This document shows, one piece after another, positions 5,937 to 12,374 of a DNA stretch of 34,980 nt. The stretch lies in the IMG/VR virus record IMGVR_UViG_3300025141_000363, positions 1 to 34,980 of that record, one strand, 5' to 3'. This DNA is from a virus. A model generated the notes under the pieces. That model made no database searches. It was not told the DNA's origin and worked only from the letters and a program-made list of their open reading frames with translations. A program made the translations under genes and the position numbers. Position 1 is the stretch's first letter. The number at the start of each line of letters is the position of its first letter.

Positions 5937-6715
5937 TTTACTTCTCCATTTGTTTTACTGATTCTTAACGCCCCTCGCTTGTCTCGTCTGACTGTGAGGA
6001 AATCACAGTAAACTTCTCTCTCATTTGGGGCGACCATTTCTTTGAGAGATTTCTTTGCGTTCTGGAATACCTTGTCTTGCTCAAGCCCTTGGACATATGT
6101 GGCTGCGGTGCTGACGAACTCGTTGCTTGTTGAGGCGTCTCGTATGACCATGTTGTCCACCGAAATGGAGTCGGTTGATATGTGTCCAGTTTCGACATCA
6201 CTAGGCGGCTCTTCGTTGCGTGCAACGTAACTCCAGAAATCAGACACCACTGCCCACATAGAATTGAAATACGAGTAGTCGTATGAGACAACTGTTGACT
6301 CCCATTTACTGTTACCAAAAATTACAGACAAGTAAGCATCTGGCGCTCCTGCCAATCTACAATACAATTGTATCTGTGGCATATAACGCTGAATAATATC
6401 ATCCATTTTGTTGAATGAATTAGTGTGCTTTGCTTCGACAACAGCATCACCAAACATGGCATCTATTGTACCCTTCACAGGGACAGACCCAATGGTATCT
6501 TCATACTCGCATTGATGATCTGACAGCACACAGGCATACTCAGTCTCGAACCAGTCAAGGTTAAAAGATTCAGTATGTATGCCCATTTGCACAGCTAAAT
6601 TTTTAGACAAATCAGGTGGGTCTATTCGACCTGTTTTGATTTGCCACAACTCAAGCCAGTCACCCTGCATAATTTTTACACAGTCAGACCCGCCTATAAA
6701 GCCAGTTCGTTTCAT
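5933..6715 (-). CDS. YqaJ-type viral recombinase exonuclease (lambda-exonuclease-like)
   Basis: A 260-aa PD-(D/E)XK nuclease. IGGSD at 7-11 is the YqaJ N-terminal motif; GTIDAMFGD supplies D85, and VVEAKHT supplies E94 and K96. PQIQLYCRLAG (113-123) is the usual Gln-containing helix. It would resect linear dsDNA 5' to 3' and load the annealing protein encoded next (ATGA overlap). The leader (6716-6761) holds two palindromes and closely resembles that of the first early gene at 10947, so this is probably a second early promoter. The C-terminus is Lys/Arg-rich (TVRRDKRGALRISK). Confidence 0.88.
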   Translation of the reverse strand: MKRTGFIGGSDCVKIMQGDWLELWQIKTGRIDPPDLSKNLAVQMGIHTESFNLDWFETEYACVLSDHQCEYEDTIGSVPVKGTIDAMFGDAVVEAKHTNSFNKMDDIIQRYMPQIQLYCRLAGAPDAYLSVIFGNSKWESTVVSYDYSYFNSMWAVVSDFWSYVARNEEPPSDVETGHISTDSISVDNMVIRDASTSNEFVSTAATYVQGLEQDKVFQNAKKSLKEMVAPNEREVYCDFLTVRRDKRGALRISKTNGEVK

Positions 6716-6733
6716 GATTTTCTCCTTCTGGTA

Positions 6734-6761
6734 CAGTAGTTAGACTACTGCATATATGCAG
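6734..6761 (-). promoter_or_regulatory. Paired palindromes upstream of exonuclease gene (early promoter/operator)
   Basis: 6748-6761 is the perfect palindrome CTGCATATATGCAG. 6734-6750 is CAGTAGT-TAG-ACTACTG with perfect 7-bp arms. CTGC-N6-GCAG recurs at 8159-8172 and 10980-10993. The 32 nt between this element and the ATG equals the spacing at 10947, and the two leaders share ACTGT, CCAGAA and GGAGAA blocks. A regulator site over a leftward promoter is the simplest reading. Confidence 0.6.
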
Positions 6762-6762
6762 A

Positions 6763-7020
6763 CTACGCAAGATATTTTTTGAAGTCAGACTCGGTTAGGT
6801 CTGTAAATTCTAGCAGCCTTTCTTTCTGCTTACCCTTGAGATAGCTCTCGCCGATTGGCTCTCCGTTTTTGATGCGTCGAGCCATCACCTCGTATTCGTC
6901 GAGAACATAATTTGTACGTTTGTATTCTTTAGCGTAGTGAGGTGAGCTTGTAGCTTTGCTAACGTGGGCATCCCACACATTGCTTTCGACATATTTGCCG
7001 ATGTTAGTTGGTTTCTTCAT
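6763..7020 (-). CDS. Hypothetical early protein, 85 aa
   Basis: Begins MKKPTNIGKYVESNVWDAHV and ends FTDLTESDFKKYLA. It is charged and mostly helical, with no membrane segment and no cysteine motif. It overlaps the next upstream gene by 17 nt and stops just before the palindromic leader of the exonuclease gene, so it closes the first early transcription unit. I do not recognise the family; the TDLTESDFKKYL end looks like a short helical capture segment. Confidence 0.75.
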   Translation of the reverse strand: MKKPTNIGKYVESNVWDAHVSKATSSPHYAKEYKRTNYVLDEYEVMARRIKNGEPIGESYLKGKQKERLLEFTDLTESDFKKYLA

Positions 7021-7297
7021 GCTTCAATGCCTTTGTTCTAAAGAATCCTGCGTATTGTGGATTCATTGCCATAAACAATCGTGAGTAATAGGCGATATAA
7101 TTATTGCTGATTTTAAAATCTTCGCCTGTTGTTTCGATCATGGTTTCCCATCTAATTCTATTTACAATTAGCCAAGCGCTTAATCGTTTATGCCCTCGGT
7201 TAATTGCTTGCATAGTAAACTTTTCAAAAAGCTCATACACATGAGGGTTCTCTTTATGCCAAGCCCACCACTTTAGTTTATCTGGATTCTCCTTCAT
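7004..7297 (-). CDS. Conserved phage protein, 97 aa, NPHVYELFEKF type
   Basis: The sequence carries ENPHVYELFEKFTMQAI, AWLIVNRIRWET and YYSRLFMAMNPQYAGFFRT. I recognise this order as a widespread phage/prophage protein of unknown function, usually near recombination or replication genes. It is predicted soluble and aromatic-rich. GGAG is 7 nt upstream of the ATG. It overlaps the nuclease gene on one side and the 85-aa gene on the other, so it is co-translated with them. The conserved Arg/Trp-rich middle suggests a nucleic-acid or protein-binding role, but that is only inference. Confidence 0.8.
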   Translation of the reverse strand: MKENPDKLKWWAWHKENPHVYELFEKFTMQAINRGHKRLSAWLIVNRIRWETMIETTGEDFKISNNYIAYYSRLFMAMNPQYAGFFRTKALKHEETN

Positions 7298-7619
7298 TGA
7301 TTTTCTCCATTAGCTGTTTGAACTCATCGCCAGACATAATGACTAGCGTTTGCGGACTGCCTGTCCGTCTTTTATAGAAGGCAATGTCTCGCCTATCTAA
7401 TACTGAGAAGGGGCTAGGGAAATTAGACTTGTCCCTATACTTTACCTCTCCTACCATTTCTCGTCCGAAGACTTCGAGCTTGATGTCTCCGCTATACTCG
7501 CCTCCCAAGCTGCCTGAGAGGGGTTGCCTCTTCGCTTTGATCGGCGCTTGGATTTCGTTGAGCCAGTTGACGAACCACTTTTCGTGGTAAGTTCCTTTGT
7601 TCTTGTTACGGTTTGCCAT
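7278..7619 (-). CDS. PD-(D/E)XK endonuclease, Holliday-resolvase-like
   Basis: A 113-aa protein with the minimal nuclease signature: NKGTYHEKWFVNWL gives E13, GEYSGDIKLEVFG gives D45, and MVGEVKYRD gives E58 and K60. The basic RQPLSGSLGG segment just before D45 is typical of small resolvase-like or VRR-type phage nucleases. It could resolve recombination intermediates formed by the annealing protein, or trim DNA for packaging. GAGGAAG is 5 nt upstream. The start lies inside the end of an out-of-frame Cys-rich gene. Confidence 0.75.
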   Translation of the reverse strand: MANRNKNKGTYHEKWFVNWLNEIQAPIKAKRQPLSGSLGGEYSGDIKLEVFGREMVGEVKYRDKSNFPSPFSVLDRRDIAFYKRRTGSPQTLVIMSGDEFKQLMEKINEGESR

Positions 7620-7768
7620 CTATCTTCCTCGTAACAATTGAGGCAGACATACCAATGCTTTTCATAGGTAGCTGCGCTGTTGTTTTTACAAATAGCAACG
7701 AACCAATTCGTTACTGTTTCACAGGCAATGCAAGTTATTGCACTACCTCTTTTGGACTTTGATGTCAT
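7451..7768 (-). CDS. Zinc-ribbon-like small protein with long out-of-frame overlap
   Basis: The first 50 residues have CxxC at 13-16, a Cys at 27 and CxxC at 42-45, with Trp/His between, which looks like a treble-clef or zinc-ribbon fold. Without it, 7620-7742 would be a gap in a tightly packed operon. The C-terminal half is Ser/Lys/Arg-rich low complexity and overlaps the nuclease gene by 169 nt in another frame. It is therefore either a basic tail or a non-conserved read-through of the other frame. No clear ribosome site precedes the ATG at 7768, which lies inside the upstream HTH gene, so translational coupling would be needed. Confidence 0.5.
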   Translation of the reverse strand: MTSKSKRGSAITCIACETVTNWFVAICKNNSAATYEKHWYVCLNCYEEDRWQTVTRTKELTTKSGSSTGSTKSKRRSKRRGNPSQAAWEASIAETSSSKSSDEKW

Positions 7769-7991
7769 ATTCTAATGCGTCTAACCAACACATCAGCATA
7801 AAACCAGAAGGGATTCTCTTGTGAGATTCCCACTTGTGGATCAGTGATGACGTACACCCGATGCTATGGGCTAGCGACTCTTGGCTTAAACCTCGCTCGA
7901 ACCGAGCTTCGATTAACATCTTGATTAGCTTTTCGTAATCTTTGGGTATACTCACGGGCTTGTTGAATCGAGTGAAGCTCTTCGATGGCAT
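7743..7991 (-). CDS. XRE-family helix-turn-helix regulator
   Basis: An 82-aa protein. FERGLSQESLAHSIGCTSSLIHKWESHKR (about 31-59) is a textbook Cro/CI-type HTH: the 'LSQESLA' helix and the 'SSLIHKWE' recognition helix, followed by a hydrophobic helix GFMLMCWLDAL. AAGG lies about 6 nt before the ATG. It overlaps the upstream HTH gene by 128 nt in a different frame and the Zn-ribbon gene by 26 nt. It probably acts on phage operators such as the palindromes of the divergent region; which ones cannot be told from sequence alone. Confidence 0.8.
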   Translation of the reverse strand: MPSKSFTRFNKPVSIPKDYEKLIKMLIEARFERGLSQESLAHSIGCTSSLIHKWESHKRIPSGFMLMCWLDALEYDIKVQKR

Positions 7992-8148
7992 TGAACACCT
8001 TTGCGGCTGTCTCGTACCTTAACTCTGTCGCTCCATTTACTGTCCGATAGTATGTTGATGTTGGGATTTGCGCCCTTTGGAAAGCTTTGCTCAACGGAAT
8101 TTTATACTCCGTTGAACAATCTGTTATGGTTTGCAAGTACGATTTCAT
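7864..8148 (-). CDS. Putative HTH regulator, 94 aa
   Basis: The N-terminal half KIPLSKAFQRAQIPTSTYYR and the following TELRYETAAKVFNAIEEL read as a small helix-turn-helix (helix, 'QIPTSTYYR' recognition helix, capping helix), as in Cro-like or TrfB-like phage proteins. The last 40 residues are Arg/Lys-rich and overlap the XRE gene in another frame, so the C-terminal end may be under little constraint. A CTGC-N6-GCAG palindrome lies 10 nt before the ATG and would block its ribosome site or promoter, suggesting autoregulation. The ribosome site is weak. Confidence 0.6.
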   Translation of the reverse strand: MKSYLQTITDCSTEYKIPLSKAFQRAQIPTSTYYRTVNGATELRYETAAKVFNAIEELHSIQQAREYTQRLRKANQDVNRSSVRARFKPRVASP

Positions 8149-8158
8149 ACCGCACTTA

Positions 8159-8172
8159 CTGCATAGACGCAG
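8159..8172 (-). promoter_or_regulatory. CTGC-N6-GCAG palindromic element
   Basis: CTGCATAGACGCAG on the plus strand, in the 24-nt gap between two early genes. It shares both 4-bp arms and a T/A-rich centre with 6748-6761 and 10980-10993. Its position just before the 94-aa HTH gene suggests an operator. Confidence 0.45.
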
Positions 8173-8349
8173 CTAGAAGTCAACCTCCTGTTCTTGTAAG
8201 CTTAGTCTATAGCCTTGTAAGGTTATCCCAATGTGGGCTAGTTCAGCCGACACCCAACTTGGTCTTACACCAGTCCCATACTTTTCGATTAACTCGTTGT
8301 AATCTTTTGTATGGTGCTGAATTGCTTTTTCGATTTCAGTCTTTGTCAC
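8173..8349 (-). CDS. Small 58-aa early protein with GTG start
   Basis: GTG at 8349 is preceded by GGAGAG and overlaps the upstream gene end by 14 nt. Translation begins (V/M)TKTEIEKAIQHHTKDYNEL, then IEKYGTGVRPSWVSAELAHI, and ends LSLQEQEVDF. The phrase GTGVRPSWVSxELA is characteristic of a small phage protein family I have seen beside HTH genes; its function is unknown. It fills what would otherwise be a 190-nt gap. It ends directly at the palindrome of the next gene's leader. Confidence 0.75.
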   Translation of the reverse strand: MTKTEIEKAIQHHTKDYNELIEKYGTGVRPSWVSAELAHIGITLQGYRLSLQEQEVDF

Positions 8350-8617
8350 TGATCTCTCCTTCTCGCATCCAAGGCGGCACTGCGCTTGGATTATTTTTAA
8401 TCCATTCTATGCGCAGAGCGTTCTTAGTTTCTAACAACTCAGAGATATAATCTGATGCAGTATCTTTTGAGATAGGCATAGAAAGCTCTGGCATCTGAAC
8501 AACTGAGTGAGGATTTAGAAATGTACACTCATAAAGCAACTGACCTATGCGGTAGTATTGCTTGGCTGTTGCTGCATCTGGATCGTGGATGCACTGGCTT
8601 CGCACAACACCAATCAT
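8336..8617 (-). CDS. Hypothetical early protein, 93 aa
   Basis: Begins MIGVVRSQCIHDPDAATAKQ, with AAGGAG 6 nt upstream, and ends WMREGEISDKD. The middle (KDTASDYISELLETKNALRIEWIKNNPSAVPPWM) is helical and ends with a Pro/Trp motif. It shows no catalytic signature. Packing between the ParB-like gene and the GTG-start gene marks it as an operon member. The 'ALRIEWIKNNPSAVPPW' part resembles short phage proteins near replication modules, but no function can be given. Confidence 0.75.
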   Translation of the reverse strand: MIGVVRSQCIHDPDAATAKQYYRIGQLLYECTFLNPHSVVQMPELSMPISKDTASDYISELLETKNALRIEWIKNNPSAVPPWMREGEISDKD

Positions 8618-8629
8618 TTTTTTCTCCTT

Positions 8630-9451
8630 TTAAGTTATTAGGTTACAAGTTGTTTCGTCCCACCCATCCATTGCATAAGCAGCTTTACTTATTTTTGCGT
8701 GCTTAAGGGTGCTGTAAGTTTTGAACTTGTTCCATGATAGAAGAAGTAATCTGTGCTTATGCACTGTTGTCATCTTCTTCATCCTATGGGCATCTTTGAT
8801 TAGTAAATCCCTCACATAAATGATGGGATCATCTTCATAGTTTAGCTGTCCATCTTTCCAAGTTCGGATGAAAGCATTGGCTGCTTCTTCATAGCCAGTT
8901 TGAGTTGCAATATAGTGTATAGCTCCAAGCACTTTATCACATCTAGTAAATGTGTTTCGAGCAAAGTCAGCACTATCTGCTATTGATGGATGGGCTTTGA
9001 AAACAGCGTCTAACTGAGATGATGTAAGTCCAGAGTTTTTAGGATTGCCCAAAGCTATTAAAGCCACATGAGTAATTGTTGCTGCAAGATTCACATGGTT
9101 TGTGTAACCTTGAACTTTAAGCCTGTCTGAATAGATTCTTTTCCTGCCGCTATCTATTGTAATCATAGACTTTTCGTCCAAACCTTTTACTAAGATAGTC
9201 CAGAAAGGTTTGCCTGTTTGAAGACAAGCTGTTAATCGTTGCTGCCCATCAAGCAATACATTTGTATTAGAAACACAAATTGTATTACCGTTAAAATCAA
9301 AAGAGTCGTTAGCCATATCTCTTGAGTATTGGGAAACTAATCTTTTGTTAATTTTTCTGTTCTTTGTATTGATCTTTAACAACGCTGCTGCATGGTCTGG
9401 CGTTATTAAAGTCATTTCAACAGATGCGTTTGGCCTTATATACTGATTCAT
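8630..9451 (-). CDS. ParB/Srx-fold domain protein (DGQQRL type)
   Basis: A 273-aa protein. GNTICVSNTNVLLDGQQRLT puts the DGQQRL signature at 68-73, after an ITPDHAAALLKIN start, as in phage ParB-like nuclease/CTPase-fold proteins (also related to DUF262). The rest is helical (VNLAATITHVALIALGNP...) with no HTH typical of true partition ParB. Relatives are often called ParB-like nuclease; whether this one binds nucleotide or cuts DNA is unclear. AAGGAG is 7 nt upstream. It sits with DUF932 and recombination genes, which suggests a DNA-handling role. Confidence 0.75.
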   Translation of the reverse strand: MNQYIRPNASVEMTLITPDHAAALLKINTKNRKINKRLVSQYSRDMANDSFDFNGNTICVSNTNVLLDGQQRLTACLQTGKPFWTILVKGLDEKSMITIDSGRKRIYSDRLKVQGYTNHVNLAATITHVALIALGNPKNSGLTSSQLDAVFKAHPSIADSADFARNTFTRCDKVLGAIHYIATQTGYEEAANAFIRTWKDGQLNYEDDPIIYVRDLLIKDAHRMKKMTTVHKHRLLLLSWNKFKTYSTLKHAKISKAAYAMDGWDETTCNLIT

Positions 9452-9464
9452 GGTTTACTCCTTT

Positions 9465-9668
9465 TCAGTATGGGATTTCGTCATCAATAATTGGTGGCAG
9501 ATTTTGCTGCTCCCAATTAGCGATGGCTCTTGCGAGAAACTTCTCACGATTAAACTTGTCGTTTAGTTTCTCAAGATCATCAGCAATCTTTTCGATTACG
9601 ATTGGTGATGATACAAGCGGAGCAAAGTTGTCCGCTATGTACTCGAAGTGTTGGCGTGTAACTCTCAT
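9465..9668 (-). CDS. Small conserved phage protein after DUF932, 67 aa
   Basis: Starts MRVTRQHFEYIADNFAPL. I chose the ATG at 9668 because it overlaps the DUF932 stop as ATGA and has AAGGA 6 nt upstream; a second in-frame ATG 15 nt earlier is less favoured. The (M)RxTRQHFEYIAD start and the KFNREKFLARAI middle are typical of a tiny phage protein that I have repeatedly seen next to DUF932. The end (DDEIPY) resembles the acidic, hydrophobic-tipped tail of SSB proteins, so it might mimic or compete for SSB-partner binding; that is inference. Confidence 0.8.
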   Translation of the reverse strand: MRVTRQHFEYIADNFAPLVSSPIVIEKIADDLEKLNDKFNREKFLARAIANWEQQNLPPIIDDEIPY

Positions 9669-10504
9669 GCCAATTCCTTCCATGTGTTAGAGCGCATTGC
9701 ACTGGTGATGATTGCCTCACGGTTATGACGCGCTGTATGAGGGCTGCGCATATCCTGAGTGTGTGTCGCCCAATGCGTTAGGGTATTGTATAAAGCCCAC
9801 TTGTTCGGGCCTAGATGTGATCGCTCGTCGCCCCATAGACCGAGCAGGTTTTCCAGTTGGCGCTCGTTGGTCTTGATGGTGTTGGCTTGGCGAGTGTGCA
9901 TTTTGCAGAGGTGCTTTTTGAAGAAGCTTTCTGCTTGGTCATTGCTGATCTTCACACCCATGTAAGATTGCCATATGTCTTTCTGTTCTTTGAAGACAGA
10001 CATGCCATTGGCAATCTTGATAGCCGATCCCTCTACGTTGATGGATCGTGTGTGTTTATATTTAGAATAAGCTGAGATGTCAGCAGTGGTGCAACCGTTC
10101 TTACACCATAACCGATTGCCTTGACTCCATTGAGCAAATGACCAACTACCATCAAGACTGTTGGTTGCTAGCGCTTCGTATCGCACATAGTCGCCTACCT
10201 CTGGTTCGATAGTTACATCAGGCCATATGATCCTAGCTCTTAGCTTGCGACCACCTTCGTAGACTTGAATATCGTAATTGAAGTCTGAGCTAATGTTAGC
10301 TGCTTTGGCTGCATCAAAGATTGATTCAACAGCTAGGTCATGGCTAACAGGTTTGTATTTACTGCCGTGAACGCCCATCACTTCATCAGTGTCAGTGCGG
10401 ATCACCTGCACCGAGTTAGGCACAGGCTCACCAGTTACGGCGTTAGGGGTTGGCATCATCTTGATTGGGAAGTTCCAATCGTTGATAGGTTTCATGAATG
10501 TCAT
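9665..10504 (-). CDS. DUF932 phage/plasmid protein
   Basis: A 279-aa protein. The order SVQVIRTDTDEVMGVHGSKY, KPVSHDLAVESIFDA, YEGGRKLRARIIWPD and GNRLWCKNGCT matches DUF932 (phage/plasmid-like protein TIGR03299 relatives), which are widespread in phages and plasmids and related to annealing-protein folds. Function in phages is unsettled; a role in DNA replication or recombination is usually inferred from context. GGGAG is 7 nt before the ATG, which overlaps the preceding stop. It is the second gene of the early operon, so it is probably abundant early. Confidence 0.85.
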   Translation of the reverse strand: MTFMKPINDWNFPIKMMPTPNAVTGEPVPNSVQVIRTDTDEVMGVHGSKYKPVSHDLAVESIFDAAKAANISSDFNYDIQVYEGGRKLRARIIWPDVTIEPEVGDYVRYEALATNSLDGSWSFAQWSQGNRLWCKNGCTTADISAYSKYKHTRSINVEGSAIKIANGMSVFKEQKDIWQSYMGVKISNDQAESFFKKHLCKMHTRQANTIKTNERQLENLLGLWGDERSHLGPNKWALYNTLTHWATHTQDMRSPHTARHNREAIITSAMRSNTWKELA

Positions 10505-10947
10505 GCGACATCTCCCTTCGGGGCTTCTAAGATGTTAGAGGATAGAGATTCCATGATCTCTGTGATTGCTCCTGAGAAGTCCAAGCCAAGATCGTCTGAG
10601 CTTTCTCTTACTGCTTCAAGCTGCCTCATTAAGACGGCTTGTTTTGCTGACTTCAAGTTAGGCAATGACTTAATGTATTCATCAAGTCTTGAAACATCAT
10701 CTTCAAAGGTATCCTTTGTAATGTTTCTGAGATTAAAAGATTGGTAATTCATCTCTTCATCAATGAAAGAACGTGTGAAAACCTTAACCCTTGCAATAGT
10801 GTCAGGATGATTGAAGTCACAAAACTCAACTTCAATTTGTGATGAATAATATTCAAGACTGTGTAAGTAATCTTGCCGATCATTTACAAAATTCTTAACG
10901 ATCTTCATGCAGTTAAGCATTGAGTTTAGTTTAGTTTTGTTGTCCAT
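10501..10947 (-). CDS. Hypothetical first gene of the leftward early operon, 148 aa
   Basis: Begins MDNKTKLNSMLNCMKIVKNF, is rich in charged helices (DEYIKSLPNLKSAKQAVLMR) and ends EAPKGDVA. AGGAGA is 4 nt upstream of the ATG. No domain is recognised. It directly follows the operator-bearing leader (10980-11030), so it is the most promoter-proximal gene of the main early operon and a candidate for host takeover or early regulation. It overlaps DUF932 by ATGA. An alternative role as a DUF932 partner protein is possible. Confidence 0.75.
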   Translation of the reverse strand: MDNKTKLNSMLNCMKIVKNFVNDRQDYLHSLEYYSSQIEVEFCDFNHPDTIARVKVFTRSFIDEEMNYQSFNLRNITKDTFEDDVSRLDEYIKSLPNLKSAKQAVLMRQLEAVRESSDDLGLDFSGAITEIMESLSSNILEAPKGDVA

Positions 10948-10979
10948 GATGTTCTCCTTTCTGGACAGTGACTTAACAA

Positions 10980-10993
10980 CTGCTAGTATGCAG
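10980..10993 (-). promoter_or_regulatory. CTGC-N6-GCAG element in the main early leader
   Basis: On the leftward strand it reads CTGCATACTAGCAG. It stands 32 nt before the ATG at 10947, the same spacing as the element before the exonuclease gene. TTAACA precedes it and TTAAGT follows at 17-nt spacing, a plausible -35/-10 pair with the palindrome between them. Confidence 0.5.
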
Positions 10994-11015
10994 TGTTAAT
11001 AATTATTAATCCATT

Positions 11016-11030
11016 GTGACGTTACGTCAC
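11016..11030. promoter_or_regulatory. GTGACG-N3-CGTCAC palindromic operator, left copy
   Basis: GTGACGTTACGTCAC is a palindrome except for its central base. Related sites at 12439-12453 and 12462-12476 lie on the other side of the divergent region. All three share CGTCAC, and two share both complete arms. The site is 68 nt upstream of the first early gene, so it fits an operator for leftward transcription. Confidence 0.6.
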
Positions 11031-11048
11031 TTTGATAATCGACTAAGT

Positions 11049-11147
11049 TTAGAACCAATAGTCAGCTATCAAAACCACAACGCTCGGCGCTGTAGCTATG
11101 ACCCCCAGAGCAGCAGCCCCTACAACATCTGTTGCATATCTCCACAC
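11049..11147 (-). CDS. Candidate 32-aa membrane peptide
   Basis: GTG at 11147 has GGAGG 8 nt upstream. The product starts MWRYATDVVGAAALGVIATA and ends VLIADYWF: one hydrophobic span flanked by aromatic residues. A longer frame to 11300 would overlap the 139-aa gene and lacks a better start. It lies downstream of the 139-aa gene in the same direction, before the early operator. If real it is a single-pass micropeptide of the inner membrane; coding potential for so short a frame is uncertain. Confidence 0.4.
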   Translation of the reverse strand: MWRYATDVVGAAALGVIATAPSVVVLIADYWF

Positions 11148-11206
11148 TTGCCATACCTCCAAGACGGTGAACAAAGAAAAGGGCGACTGATGCCGCCCCG
11201 ATCTTA

Positions 11207-11626
11207 TCAAGCAATCTTTGCCAATGCCTTTAGCAATTCCATGCGCTTCGGGCTGATTTTCTTGTTGGCGTTGGCAGGTCGGGTATTGCTTGCCTCCCAC
11301 TTTGTCCCTGCAATGCTTTCATAAACCGCCGCATCTGCTTGAGCTAAGATTTCATACATTGGGATCGCAATTGCGCAACGTTCAATGTCATTGTTTGCCT
11401 TTCGAGCTTCGACTACATTGTCTGACTCCGAGGCAACAAGATTATCAGCTAACCGACCTTTCCAGTAAATCACTTGGCGGTGAGAAGCGTAACAGTTCCC
11501 ACTTTGATAAGCTTGCATTGTATAGTCATCTGGAGACTCTCCAAAATGTGATTTATAAAGGTCAACAAAAGCTTTGAATCGCGCATTTGCAGCGTCAAGA
11601 GATTGCTTGTCTATCGTTCTAGTCAT
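11207..11626 (-). CDS. Hypothetical 139-aa protein encoded in the left arm of the inverted repeat
   Basis: Start ATG at 11626 with AGGAGA 6 nt upstream; a frame continuing to 11851 is rejected because it has no ribosome site and reads through the repeat centre. Sequence: MTRTIDKQSLDAANARFKAF at the start, then HRQVIYWKGRLADNLVASES and a basic end (NKKISPKRMELLKALAKIA). It is mostly helical and soluble, with no recognised domain. The whole gene and its leader are mirrored at 11857-12374 by a decayed copy. It is the gene nearest the divergent centre on the early side, a position where phages often keep regulators. Confidence 0.8.
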   Translation of the reverse strand: MTRTIDKQSLDAANARFKAFVDLYKSHFGESPDDYTMQAYQSGNCYASHRQVIYWKGRLADNLVASESDNVVEARKANNDIERCAIAIPMYEILAQADAAVYESIAGTKWEASNTRPANANKKISPKRMELLKALAKIA

Positions 11627-11766
11627 GTCTGGTTCTCCTACCAAAAAAGTTTCAAGATCGAACAGCCACATTTGACTGCTCCACCCCAACAACCATGACT
11701 GCAAACAGCCCCCTTGGGCTGCTTGAAGTACGCAATATCTATATCTCTGCCACCATGTATAAAGTT

Positions 11767-11801
11767 GTGCTATGCCCAAGGAACTTGGAATAGCATAGCA
11801 C
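11767..11801. repeat. Central hairpin of the long inverted repeat
   Basis: GTGCTAT (11767-11773) pairs with ATAGCAC (11795-11801). Inside it CCAAG (11776-11780) pairs with CTTGG (11784-11788) around the 3-nt loop GAA. It marks the symmetry centre of the 1.2-kb inverted repeat. It could extrude as a cruciform or be a scar of the duplication event. Confidence 0.7.
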
Positions 11802-11964
11802 TCATTGCTCAAAGCTAAGAAGACAAGAGTAACCCAACGGCACAAGGCCACAGTGCGATATAGTTATTGCGAACTTTTTGCCGACATGGTTTTGGATCAG
11901 GGGGGGCAGTCAAATGTGGTTGGGCGAGCGCCAGAAAGTTTTGAAGGTAGCTAGAGAAACAGGC

Positions 11965-12374
11965 GTGACTAGATAAGAGAGGCAAGCAAGCTTTTGACCT
12001 GCTGCAGATGTGGCGGTTCACAGGTTTTGTTGAGCTTTATAAATCATATTTTGCGTAACTGTCGTAACTGATGTAACTATACAATCCTTGCAAGCTTATC
12101 AAAGTGGGGGCTGTTTTGCGGATCACTGCAAAGTATGATTTACTGGTTCGGTTAGCTGATGAGCTTGCTTGCATCGGTGGCTGACACTGTGGGCGAGGGT
12201 CGTAGGCAAACACTGACTTCGTTGCGCAGTCCCAATGTTGGAATCTTGGATCAAGCGGCGGTTTGTGTCAGCCTTGCATGGCAATGTGGGTGCTACAATA
12301 ACTGACCTGCCAACGCCAACTGGAAATCACCGCGCATGACATTGCTTTGGGCATGGCGCTTGATAAGATCGGGG
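11965..12374 (+). pseudogene. Decayed inverted copy of the 139-aa gene
   Basis: This stretch is collinear with the 139-aa gene on the opposite strand from its start codon region (GTGACTAG against ATGACTAG) to just past its stop (TTGATAAGATCGGGG in both). The copy has GTG ACT AGA TAA, so it stops after three codons. It carries several small deletions and insertions that break the frame, for example after 12053 and around 12086. No alternative long frame replaces it. It explains most of what would otherwise be a 900-bp empty region between early and late genes. It is either a dead duplicate or sequence kept for a non-coding reason. Confidence 0.8.

Noticed and set aside
3618-8148. Temperate lysogeny module.
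   Set aside because: Several repressor-like HTH proteins are present, but no integrase, excisionase or att-like repeat is visible, so lysogeny is not claimed.
8630-9451. True plasmid-type ParB partition protein.
   Set aside because: There is a DGQQRL motif but no central HTH, no ParA neighbour and no parS-like repeats, so partition is not supported.
11627-11851. Upstream extension of the 139-aa gene (214 aa in total).
   Set aside because: The extra 75 residues are Trp/Cys-rich without a ribosome site and cross the inverted-repeat centre. ATG 11626 has AGGAGA in place, and the mirror arm also begins its match at that codon.
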